This document shows positions 1 to 11,200 of a stretch of 64,000 nucleotides of DNA, in pieces; positions within the stretch are counted from its first letter, which is position 1, and each line of letters begins with the position of its first letter. The translations under genes were made by a program, and so were the position numbers. The DNA is from DASQPA01 sp963757335 (GTDB lineage Bacteria; Acidobacteriota; Thermoanaerobaculia; Multivoradales; UBA5704). Location of the stretch: NCBI GenBank assembly GCA_963757335.1, contig CAVWRJ010000025.1:1188768-1252767 (forward strand). Direction: 5' to 3'. Under the pieces are notes generated by a model, which saw nothing but the letters and a program-made list of their open reading frames with translations, did no database searches and had not been told where the DNA came from.

Positions 1-1651
1 GAGCGCTCCAGGCAGAGGCCGACCCGGGTGTCGGGACCGACCCCGCGCCGCCTCAGGTAGCGGGCCAGCCGGTTGGCGCGGGAGTCGAGCTCGGCATAGC
101 TCAGCCGCTCGCCGCCGAAGAGCACCGCCGGAGCCTCGGGGGTACGCCGGGCCTGGGCGGCGATCCGACCGGGGACTGTCGGCGCGCAGCTCGTAGCCCG
201 CTGGATTCCAGCCGAAGAGGATGCGCTGGCGCTCGGCCCGGTCGAGGAGCGGCAGCTCGGCCAGGGGACGATCCGGACGGGCGACGATGCCCGCCACGAG
301 GGTCAGGAAGATGTCCCGTCATCCGGGCGATGCTGGCCGCCTCGAACAGATCGGTGCTGTATTCAAAGTAGCCGGCGATCCCGTCGCGGGTATCGGCCAG
401 GTCGAGGGTGAGGTCGAGCTTCGACAGGCCGCGCTCGACGTCCATCTCCCCCAGGGTGAGACCGGGGAGGGAGACCTCCTGCCGCGGCAGGTTCTGGAGG
501 GCGAAGAGGACCTGGAAGAGGGGATTGTGGGAGAGGTCGCGCTCCGGGTGCAGCTCCTCGACCAGGCGCTCGAAGGGCAGCTCCTGGTGCCCGAAGGCGC
601 CCAGGGTCGACTGGCGGACGCGGACGAGGAGCTGGCTGAAGGTGGGGTTCCCGGCGAGGCCGGCGGGGAGGAGCAGGGTGTTGGCGAAAAAGCCGATCGA
701 GCCTTCGGTCTCCCGGTGGGTGCGGCCGGCGACCGTCGTGCCGACCAGGAAGTCGGGCTGCCCGGTATAGCGATAGAGCAGGACCTCGAAGGCAGCGAGG
801 AGGGTCATGAAGAGGGTGGCCCCAGCCTCGCGCCCGAGGCGCTTGAGACCGCTCTCCACCTCGGCGGGGAGGGCCAGCCGTTCCAGACTGCCGCGGAAGG
901 ACTCGGCGGCGGGGCGCCGGTGGTCGGCGGGGAGCTCGAGCACGGTCGCCGCCTCTCCGATCTCCTCCCGCCACCAGTCGAGCTCGGCGCGCAGCCGCTC
1001 TCCCGTCATCCGCTCCCGCTGCCAGGTGGCGAAGTCCGGATATTGCAGCTCGGGCTCGGGGAGCGGCGAGGGGTGACCGAGGGAGAAGGCCGGGTAGAGG
1101 GCGATCAGCTCGGCAGACAGGAGACCCATCGACCAGCCGTCGGCGACGATGTGGTGAAGGCTCAGGAAGAGGGCGTGCTCCGTCTCGTCCAGGCGGACGA
1201 GAGTGGCCCGGAAGAGCGGCCCCTGCGCCAGGTCGAAGGCGTGCCGCGACTCGCTCCCGGCCAAGTCCCCGGCCGCCGGTCGGCGTGCCACCGCCGGCAG
1301 GGCCGACAGGTCGACCGTGGGGAGCGGCAGCGCGGCCGCCCCTTCCACCCGCTGCCGGGGCTCGTCCCCCACCGTCTGGAAAATCGTGCGCAGGGCCTCG
1401 TGACGGCGGACGATCTCGGTCAACGTACGGGCGAGCGCCGCGACGTTCAGATCGCCGGAGAAGGTCAGAGCGCGGAAGATATTGTTCGCCGGATTGCCGG
1501 GATCGAGCCGGTCGAGGAACCACATCCGCTGCTGCGCGAACGAGAGCGGGAAGGTGCGACCGGCGCGGGACCTCTGCCGCTCGAGGCGGGTCAGAAGGGC
1601 GACCTTCTCCTCCCGCGACAGGCCGGCGAGGCCATTCTCAAGGATGCTCAT
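1..1651 (-). CDS. NRPS, C-A start of a further synthetase (3' end outside window)
   Basis: This is the third NRPS protein of the left operon, truncated by the window edge. It starts at ATG 1651, preceded by a GGGGGAGATCC ribosome-binding site and overlapping the previous stop (1638) by 14 nt. The N-terminus (about residues 9-28) is a helical docking-like tail rich in Glu, Lys and Leu. It is followed by an LCL-type condensation domain (about 1550-350) with PLSFAQQRMWF and an intact HHIVADGWS active-site motif. The adenylation domain begins near 180 (LSYAELDSRANRLARYL). The reading frame changes twice, near 320 (between ...ARMTGH and FLTLVAGIVARPDRPLAEL) and near 180, although the protein homology continues through both. 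These are single-base indels in an otherwise normal C-A junction. Substrate specificity cannot be read because the A-domain pocket lies outside the window. Confidence 0.85.
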
Positions 1652-4600
1652 GGATCTCCCCCCTCCGCTCTTCTGCCAGCAGCTCGCGGAGCAGTACGTC
1701 GAGCTGCTCCTCGCTCAATCCCTGGGCGGCGCTCCCAGGAGCGGGAACGATCCGGTTCTGCTCCGCCGCCGCAGCCGCCGCCGCTCGACCGCCGACGCCG
1801 ACGGCAGTGCCGCCTCGACCGCCATTGCCAGACCGGCCAGCGTCGTGTGCTCGAAGAGGTCGGCGAGCGCCAGCTCGACACCCCGCTCCTGGCGCAGGCG
1901 CGAGAGGACTCGGGTGGCCGAGAGGGAGTGGCCGCCGAGGAGGAAAAAGTCGTCCGCGACCCCGACTTTTTCGACTCCCAGGATCTCTCGCCAGATCGAA
2001 GCGACCGTCTGCTCGGCCGGCGTGCGTGGGGCGACGAAGTCCTCGCGGCTCCCTCTCAGCCCCTCCTCCCCCTCCTCCGGTGCCATCCGCGCCAGCCCTC
2101 GGCGGTCCAGCTTGCCGTTCGCCGTCAACGGCAGGTCGGGGAGGATCACCCAGGCCGCCGGCACCATGTGGGGCCGGCAGGCTCGCCGCGAGGTGGCGGC
2201 GAAGGACGGTGACGAAATCGACCTCCGGGTCCGCCTCGCGAAGCGCCACATAGGCGACCAGCCGGCGCTCCGTCCCTCCCGGTTCGGGCCGCGCCAGGAC
2301 CGTTGCCTCGCGCACCGCCGGGTGCCGGGAGAGCGCCACCTCGATCTCCCCGGGCTCGATGCGGAAGCCCCGGATCTTGACCTGCTGGTCCAGACGGCCG
2401 AGGAACTCCAGGATCCCGTCCGGGCACCGGCGCGCCCGGTCGCCCGTGCGATAGAGCCGGCCGCCCGGCTCGCCGCCCTCCGTCGGGCCGAACGGGTCGG
2501 GCACGAAGCGCTCCGCCGTCAGCTCGGGACGGCCGAGATAGCCGAGGGCCAGACCGTCGCCGCCGATCAGCAGCTCCCCGGGAACCCCGGCCGGCAGCGG
2601 CCGGAGCTCGCCGTCGACAACGTAGACCCGGGCATTGCCGATCGGCCGGCCGATGGGGACGGTCGCTCCCACTCCTGCCGGCTCCCGCAGCGCGTGACAG
2701 CAGGTGAAGGTCGTCCCCTCGGTCGGCCCGTAGCCGTTGATCAGCACCAGCCCCGGGAGAGCGGCGAGAGCCCGCCGCACGTGATCGGGAGAGAGGACGT
2801 CCCCGCCGGCGATGAGCTGGGCGAGCGGCCGGAGAGCCGCGAGATTGCCGTCGGCCATCTGGTGAAAGAGGCCGGCGGTGAGCCAGAGGGTGGTCACTCC
2901 GTAGCGGGCGATCGCCTCGCCCAGCGCTTCGAGCGACGGGCTCTCCGGCGGGAAGACGGCGAGGCGCCCGCCGTGGAGGAGCGGCCCCCAGATCTCCAGG
3001 GTCGAGGCGTCGAACGAGATCGGCGCCAGCTGCAGGAACACCTGCTCCGGACCGAAGCGCGCGAAGCCGCTGCCATAGACCAGCCGGACGATGTTCCGGT
3101 GGGTGACCGCGACCCCCTTCGGCCGCCCCGTCGAGCCCGAGGTGTACATCACATAGGCGATGTCGCCAGGGCCGGGCGGCGGGGAGGGCGCCGTGGCCGG
3201 AGCGCTCGCGATCGCCTCCCGATCCCGCTCGAGAGAGACCCTGGGCAGCCCGGAGGAGGGCAGACGATCGAGCCAGCGTTCCTGGCCCAGCAGCAGGCGG
3301 GCGCCGCTGTCCGCGAGCATGAAGGAGAGCCGCTGCTGCCGGATAGGCCGGATCGAGCGGCAGGTACGAGGCGCCGCTCTTCAGGATCCCCAGGAGGGCC
3401 GGGATCATGGCGAGCGAGCGCTCGACGGCGAGCGCCACGAGGTCGCCGGGCCCGATCCCCAGGCCGCGCAGGTGGTGCGCGAGGCGGTTCGACTCGGCTT
3501 CGAGCTCGCCATAGGTCAGGCTCTCCGCACCAAAAACGACCGCGGGGGCCCCGGGTGTCCGCGCCGCCCAGTTGCCGAACCGCTCGGGGACCGAGGACTC
3601 CCGGGCGTAGTCGCTCGCCGTGTCGTTCCAGCCGACGAGGACCTGGGCCCGCTCGCCCGGGGTCAGGAGCGGCAGCTCGGGGAGGGCGAGCTGCGGGTCC
3701 GCCACCGCCCCGGCGAGGAGGGTCTGGTAGTGCGCGGCCATCCGCTCGACCGTCGCCAGGTCGAAAAGGTCGGTGTTGTACTCCCAGTGGAGGACGGCGC
3801 CGTGGTCTGCCGCGTCCTCTTCTCTCCCCACCCGCTGCTCGCCCCGCGGCACGACGATGACGTTCATGTCCATCTTCGCCGTACGGTTGCCGCGCACCTC
3901 CGGGAAGAGGGTGAGGCCGGCGAAGTCAAAGTCGGGGAGGGGAGCGTCGTGAAAATTGAACATCAGCTGGAAGAGGGGGTTGCGGCCCGGCCGGCGCTCG
4001 AACCGCAGCTCCTGGACCAGCCGCTCGAACGGCATGTCCTGGTGGGTGTAGGTAGAGAGGGCCAGCTCGCGCACCCGGGCGAGATGCTCGCGGAAGCTGG
4101 GGCGGCCCGCGAGGTCGGCCCGCAGCACGAGGCTGTTGACCACCATCCCGATCATCCCCTCGATCTCCCGCGTCCGCCGGTTGGCGTTGCTGGTGCCGAT
4201 CACGATGTCCTCCTTCCCCGTGTAGCGCGCAAGGAGAGCGAGAAAGCCGGCGAGCATCGTCATGTAGAGGGTGAAGCCCTGGCGCCGGGCGAACCGGCGG
4301 AGCGACTCGTAGAGCTCCGGCCTCACCCGCAGGAGAGCGATGTCGCCGCGGAACGAACCGTGCGGCGGCCGGGGCCGGTCGGTCGCGATCTCCAGCGCCG
4401 GGGGGCTCCCCGCTAGCTGGCCCTTCCAGTAGCCGAGGAGACGCTCCATCACCTCCCCCTCCATCCACTCCCGCTGCCAGACGGCGTAGTCGGCATACTG
4501 CACGGGAGGCTCGGGGAGAGGGGAGGGCTCGCCCGCCGAGAAGGCTGCGTAGAGGGCTTTGAGCTCGCGGAGGAAGATCGCCAGCGACCAGCCGTCGTGG

Positions 4601-7600
4601 ACGAAGTGGTGCTCGACCTGGACCAGGGTGTGGTGCAGAGCGTCCTGCCGGAGGAGCCGCCAGCGGATGAGCGGGCCCCGGGTGAGGTCGAAGGGCGTCT
4701 GGATCTGCTCCTCGATCAGCGCTTCCGCGCGCTCCTCCCGCTCCGTGGGAGGCAGGCCGGAGAGGTCGATCCGCGGCAGCCTCAGGGGAGACGCCTTATG
4801 GACCACCTGCACCGGCCGGCCGGCCACCGAGGGGAAGCTCGTCCGCAGCACCTCGTGCCGGCGAACGATCTCCCCGAGGGTCCGGTCGAGGGCTCCCACG
4901 TCGAGCGGACCGCGGAGCCGGATCGCCACCTGGAAGTTGTAGGCCAGGTTGCCGCCCGGGGTGAGCTGGTCCAGGAACCAGACCCTCTCCTGGGCGAAAG
5001 AGAGCGGCAGCGGGCGCCCCTCGCGGAGAGCCGCCGGGAGGGGCCGGATCGGCGGCAGCTCCGCTCCCGAACCGCTCCTCCCACCCGCTTCGATCCACCG
5101 CGCCAGCTCGGCCACGGTGGGCTTTTTGAAGAATTCGACCAGCGGCACCTCGACCCCCAGCGCCTGCCGGATGCGCGACAGCGCCTGCGCCACCAGGAGC
5201 GAGTGGCCGCCCAGAGCGAAGAAGTCGTCGTCGACGCCCACCCGGTCGGCCCGCAGCAGCTCGCCCCAGATCCCCGCCAGGACCTCCTCGACCGGAGTCC
5301 GCGGCCGCGCGTGGAAGCTCGCCTCCTCCCCCTCTACTGCGAGAGCAGACGCCAGCCGAGCGAGAGCCGTCCGGTCCACCTTGCCGCTCGCCGTCAGGGG
5401 GAGAGCCGGAAGGAGCGCCAGGGCCGCGGGCACCATGTGCTCCGGTAGAGCCAACTGGAGCGCCGCCCGCAGCTCTAGGGGCTGGAGATCGGCTGCCGTG
5501 GGAACGACGAAGGCGACCAGGCGCCGGGCTCCGTCGGCATCGTCCTCCTGGACCACCGCCGCGGCCTCCCGCACCCCGGGCAACCGCCGCAGGGCCGCCT
5601 CGACCTCACCCAGCTCGATCCGGAAGCCCCGAATTTTGACCTGACCGTCTACCCGGCCGCGGAAGAGCAGGTTGCCGTCCGGCAGCTGGCGAACGAGATC
5701 GCCCGTGCGGTAGAGCCGATCTCCCGGGAGCCCGTCTTGGGGAGCGCAGGGCGCGAATGGGTCGGGGCGGAAGCGTTCGGCGGTCAGCTCCGGCCGGCCG
5801 AGATACCCCCGGGCGAGGCCGGCGCCTCCGATCCACAGCTCGCCGTCGACCCCCGCCGGCAGGACCTCCATTCCGGCCCCCAGGACGTGAGTGCGAACGT
5901 TGGGGACGGCGCGCCCGATCGGCACCCGGCCGCCGGTTTCAGCTGCCCCCGGAGACGGTCAGGTCGCACTGGGTGGCCACGATGGTGGCCTCGGTCGGGC
6001 CGTAGGTGTTGATCAGGCGGACGCGCTCCCCCACTCTCTCCCGCCAGGCGGCAACCCGCGCCGCCTGCGCCTCCTCGCCGCCGAGGATGACCAGCCGTAT
6101 GGACTCGGGGAAAGGCAGCCCCGGCTGCCCGGTATCGGCTGCCAGCTCGGCCACCAGCTCGTGCCAGTAGGCGGTGGGCAGGTCGAGGAGGGTGATCCCC
6201 AACTGCCCGGCCGTGCGCAGAAAGCCGTCGAAGGAACCGGTCATAGAGGCGGCGCGCAGCACCAGGGTGGCACCGCGAGTGAGGCAGGGGTAGATCTCCT
6301 CGGCGCTGGTGTCGAAGCTGATCGAGGCGAACTGCAGAACCCGGTCGCCGGGGCCGACCTGGTAAGCCGCGCCGGCGCTCGCCACGTAGCTCGCGAGAGC
6401 GGCATGCTCGACCACCACCCCCTTGGGAGTCCCCGTCGAGCCCGAGGTATAGATGACATAGGCGGCGTCCCCGGGCGTCGGCCCGCTCCCGGAAGGATTC
6501 GCGCCCAGGTGGCGGTCCTTGAGGATGGCCGCGAGGCTTGCCGCCGTGAGCACCACCCGAGCCCCCGAATCCGACACCATGAAGGCCAGGCGCTCCGCGG
6601 GATAGGCCGGATCGAGCGGCAGGTAGGCTGCCCCGGCCTTCCAGGTTGCCAGCAGGGAGACGATCAGCTCGAGCGAGCGGTCGAGGCAGAGCCCCACGAC
6701 CTCCCCCCGGCCGACTCCCAGCCCGCGGAGGTGACCGGCGAGGCGGCCCGACGCCGAATCGAGCTCGCCGTAGGTCAGCCGCGCCTCCCCGGACTCGACC
6801 GCCACCGCCTCCGGCGTCGCGGTCGCCTGCTCCAGGAAGCGCCCGAGGACCGTGGCGGTGGCGAGCTCGGGAGCGACCGGCCCGCGGCCGGCGGCGAGGA
6901 GCTGCCGCCGCTCCTCGGCGCCAAGGAGGGAGATCTCCGCGAGCCGCGTCTCCGGCTGGTCCGCGAAGCCGGCGAGGAGGTTGCCGAGCATCCCGAGCAG
7001 GCGTTGCGCCGAGGCAGAGTCGAAACGCTGCCGGTGGTAGGAGAGGCCGAGGGCCATGGCATCCCCCTCGGGCGCCGCGTAGAGGGCCAGGGGGTAGTGG
7101 GTCGATTCCTTGAGGCGCGAGGCGCGCATCGCGAAGCCTGCAGCGCCGGCGACACCGCTCTCCGCCAGCGGGTTCAAGGGGAAATTCTGGAAGATGAGGA
7201 GGCTCGAGAAGAGCTGGCGGTCGCGCGGCATCCCGGCCCAGGCCTGGACCTGCTCCAAGAGCGAGTGCTCGAAGCTACGCTGCTCGACCTGGCGGTCCTG
7301 AAGCTCGGCGAGCCAGGGGATCAGCGCCCGGGCGGGGTCGACCCGCACCCGCACCGGGAGAGCATTGATGAACAGACCGACGATCGACTCGACCCCCGGC
7401 AGCTCCCCCGGCCGTCCTGAGACGATACCGCCGAAGATCGCCTCGTCCCGCCTGGAGAGCCGGGCGAGGAGGAGCGCCCAGGCCCCCTGGAAGAGGGTGC
7501 TCAAGGTCAGCCGGTTGCCCCGGGCGAAGGCGGTCAGTCCCCGCACGGTCTCCGCCGGCAGCCGGGCGAGCTCCTGCTCGCTGGCCCAGCCGCTGTCTTT

Positions 7601-8290
7601 CTCCTTTTCCCGTCCCTCCTCCGGGCTACCGTCGAAGGGCAGGGGGGTGGGCTCGTCCAGGTTCGCCAGCTCGCGGCGCCAGAAGGCCTCGGCCTCGGCC
7701 GGATCCTGGCGTTTCAGCCAGGCGATGTAGTCGCCATAAGGGCGGGGCGCGGGCAGCTCGCCCAGCTCCTCTGCCCGGCCCGCCGCGAGGGCCGTGTAGA
7801 CGGCGAGGACTTCCGTAAGGACGAGGGAGATCGACCAGCCGTCCAAGATCAGGTGATGGAAGCTCCAGACGAACCTCGCCTCCCCCGCTTGCCACTGGAC
7901 GAGGGTGGCGCGCAGGAGCGGCGCCCGGTCGAGATCGAAGCCGCGGGCGTGATCGGCGCTAAGGAGAGCATCGAGCCGCGGCTGGCGCTCCGCCTCCGAC
8001 AGGCCCCGCCAGTCCAGCTCCTCCCAGGGCAGCTCGACCTCCCGCCGCACGACCTGGAGCGGCCGCTCGCGGCGCTCCCAGACGAACTGAGTGCGGAGCG
8101 CTTCATGCCGCGCCACCGCCCGGCGCCAGGCCTCGCGCCAGGCGGCGGGGTCGAGAGGGCCGGTCAGGGTGAGGACGACCTGATCGAAGTAGTACTCCGA
8201 GCTCTTCTCGGCGAGCAGGACCACCATCAGCATGCCCTGCTGGGCCGGGGAGAGGGGGTAGATGTCGACGACGTTCGATTGGCTGCTCAT
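1638..8290 (-). CDS. NRPS, two modules C-A-T-C-A-T (frameshifted)
   Basis: Two-module NRPS starting at ATG 8290 (GAGGAAAC site, 9 nt after the previous stop). Order: C (8265-6900, opens IYPLSPAQQGML, active site HHLILDGWS), A (6850-5340, YVIYTSGSTGTPKG), T (near 5200, FFALGGHSL), C (5010-3650, EHHFVHDGWS), A (3600-2080), T (near 1930, FFLLGGHSL) and a docking-like C-terminal helix (LSEEQLDVLLRELLAEE). The first C has the DCL-like start usually found after a D-residue-loading module. Pocket residues aligned to GrsA give D-T-E-D-I-G-T-I-V-K for the first A (acidic, perhaps a basic amino acid) and D-A-L-W-I-G-G-T-F-K for the second, which matches the Val code as I remember it. The frame changes near 5943, 3345, 2170 and 1790, while conserved motifs continue across every break. 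I therefore annotate one gene rather than five fragments. Confidence 0.85.
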
Positions 8291-8299
8291 CGCGTTTCC

Positions 8300-11200
8300 T
8301 CAGTCCAGACCGGCCAGGAGATCCGCCAGCTCTTCCCGGCTGAGATCCGCCTGGGGAAAGCTCGCCGCCTCGTTCGGAGCGACCGGCGGCAGCGAAAGAA
8401 TCGGCGGGGTCGTGGCAACGGCCGCCGCGGCCGCAACTGCCGCCGCCACCGCGGCCACCGCGGCCAGACTGGCCACCGTCTGATGACGGAAGATCTGCCG
8501 CGGTACCACCTCCAGCCCGCGCTCGCGGCAGCGCGCCACGACCTGGATGGTGAGGATCGAGTCGCCGCCGAGGGCAAAGAAGTTGTCGAGAACCCCCACC
8601 CGCGGCAGGCCCAGCACCTCGGCCCAGACCTCGGCGAGAATCTCTTCCACCCGGCCGCGTGGCGCCCGGTAGGCCGACTCGGCCTCCGGGCGCTCGGGCC
8701 GCGGCGCGGGCAGGGCCCGGCGATCGAGCTTGCCGTGGGGCGTCTGCGGCAGGCTCGGCAGGAAGACCCAGAGGGCGGGGATCATGTAGTGCGGCAGGCG
8801 CTGCTCCAGGGCACCGCGGAGAGCCGCCGCCGACGGCGTTTCCGGGGCGATGTAGGCCACCAGACGCAGGTCCGAAGAGCCGTCGCGCCGCGCCAGGACG
8901 GCCACCGCGGCGACGCCAGGGCAGGCGGCGAGGGCCGACTCGATTTCGCCCAGCTCGATCCGGAAGCCGCGCACCTTGACCTGGTGATCCCGGCGGCCGA
9001 GGAAGTCGAGATCCCCCGTGGGCCGCCGACGCACCAGGTCGCCCGTCCGGTACAGACGGGCTCCGGAGCCGCCGGAGAAGGGATCGGGGACGAAGCGCTC
9101 CGCCGTCAGCTCCGGCCGGCCGAGATAGCCGCGGGCGAGGCCTCCGCCGCCCAGATAGAGCTCGCCGGGCACCCCCACCGGCAGCGGCTCGGCGGCACCG
9201 GCGCCAAGGCCGCCGCCGAGCACGTAGGCCGAGGTGCCGGCGACCGGCCGGCCGATGCCGGGGGAGCGCCGCGACCGCCGCTCGACCTCGGCGAAAGTCG
9301 AGTAGGTGGTGTCCTCGGAGGGGCCGTAGAGGTTGTACAGCCGCTCGACCGTGGGGAGAGCGTGGACCTGGTCGGCGAGCCCCCTGGGGAGCGCCTCCCC
9401 CGCCAGGTTGACCGTCCGCACCGACGGCGGCAGGGCGCCCAGGCGGAGCAGCTCGGCCAGGGCGGAGGGGACGGTGTTGACGAGCGTCACCTCGGCCCTC
9501 GCCGGCAGCTCGGTAAGAGCGAGGACGTTGTCGGCCAGTATCACGGTGCCGCCGGAGGAGAGCGGCAGGAAGATCTCGAACACCGAGAGGTCGAAGGCGA
9601 TCGAGGTCGCGGCGAGCACCGCGGAGCGCTCCGCCTCGGAGAACACCCCCTGGGCCCAGCGCACGAGGAGACTGGCGCTGGCGTGGGCGATCCCGACCGC
9701 CTTGGGCCGTCCGGTCGAGCCCGAGGTGTAGATCAGATAGGCGAGATTGGCAGGCAGGGCCCGCTGCATCGAAAGCGGGGATGGGAGCGGTGCTTCCGGT
9801 CCGTCCAGCCGGATCGTCCGCGCCGCGCCGGCCGGTGCCTCCGGGGCGAGCGCGCTCGTCGTCACCAGCACGGCGGCGCCGCTGTCTCTGATCAGGAAGG
9901 CCAGCCGCTCCGCCGGATAGGCGGGATCGAGCGGCACGTAGAAGCCGCCGGCCGAAAGCGTCGCCAGCATGGCGACGACGAGATCGGCCGTGCGTGGCAG
10001 AAAGAGTGCCACCCCGACCTCCGGCCCCACCCCCTGCGCCGCGAGACGGCGCGCCAGGCGGTCGACCCGCGCGGCGAGGTCGCCGTAGGTCAGGCGCGTG
10101 AGCCCAACCACCAGGGCCGTGGCGCCAGGCGTGCGCGCCGCCTGCTCGGCGAAGAGCCGCGCCAGCGTCTCTTCCCCTGCCGGAGTGCCCCCCGCGAGCG
10201 GTCGCCGGGCGCTCTCGGCGTTCCACAGCGCGAGCTGCCGGCGCTCCGCCGGAGCGAGGAGCGGCAGGGTGGACACCGGCATCTCCGGTGCCGCGGCAAG
10301 CCCTGCCAGGAGAGTGCGGAAGTGGCCGTGGAAGCGCTCGACGGTCGCCCGGTCGAAGAGCGCCGTGGGGTACTCCCACTGCAACGTGAGCCCCCCCTCT
10401 TCCTCCTGAACGTAGAGCGAGAGGTCCACCTTGGCCACCCCGGCGTCCACCTCGCTCACCACCAATCCCACCCCCGGGGCCAGCTCGCGCGGCGGCAGCG
10501 GCGCGTTGCCGAAGACGAAGAAGACCTGGACCATGGGATGACGGGAAGGGTCGCGAGCCGGCTCCAGGGCATCGACCAGCTGTTGAAAGGGGAGATCCTG
10601 ATGCGCATAGGCCCCGAGGGTCGTCTCGCGCAGCTGGGCGACGAGCGCCGCGCCGCTCGGCTCTCCGGCCAGCCGGGCGCGGAGGACCAGGGTATGAATG
10701 AAGAGCCCGGCCAGACTTTCGAGCTCCAGCCGGTTGCGGTTGGCGCTCGGCGAGCCGAGGAGGAGATCGTCCTCCCCGGCGTAGCGGCCGAGGAGCGCGC
10801 TCCAGCCGGCGAGGAGGACCATGAAGAGCGAGGCGTCCTTCCTCCGGGCGAGCGACCCGAGCCGGCCGACGAGATCAATGGGCAGGGCTGCTGACAGGCG
10901 GGACCCGGCGAAAGAAAACCCTGCCGGCCGCGGCCGGTCGGCGGGCAGCTCCAGGACCATGGGCGCCGAGGCCAGGCGCTGGCGCCAGTAGGCGAGGAGC
11001 TTCTCGCGGACGGCGCCGGCCAAAAACCCGTGCTGCCAGATTGCGAAGTCGGCGTACTGGAGCCGCGGCTCGGGGAGCGGCGAGGGTCGGCCAGCGGCGA
11101 AGGCACGGTAGAGCGCGGCCAGCTCGGAGAGGAGGAGCGAGACCGTCCAGTCGTCCGACACGATGTGATGGAGGAGGAAGAGCAGCCGGTGCTCGGTGGG

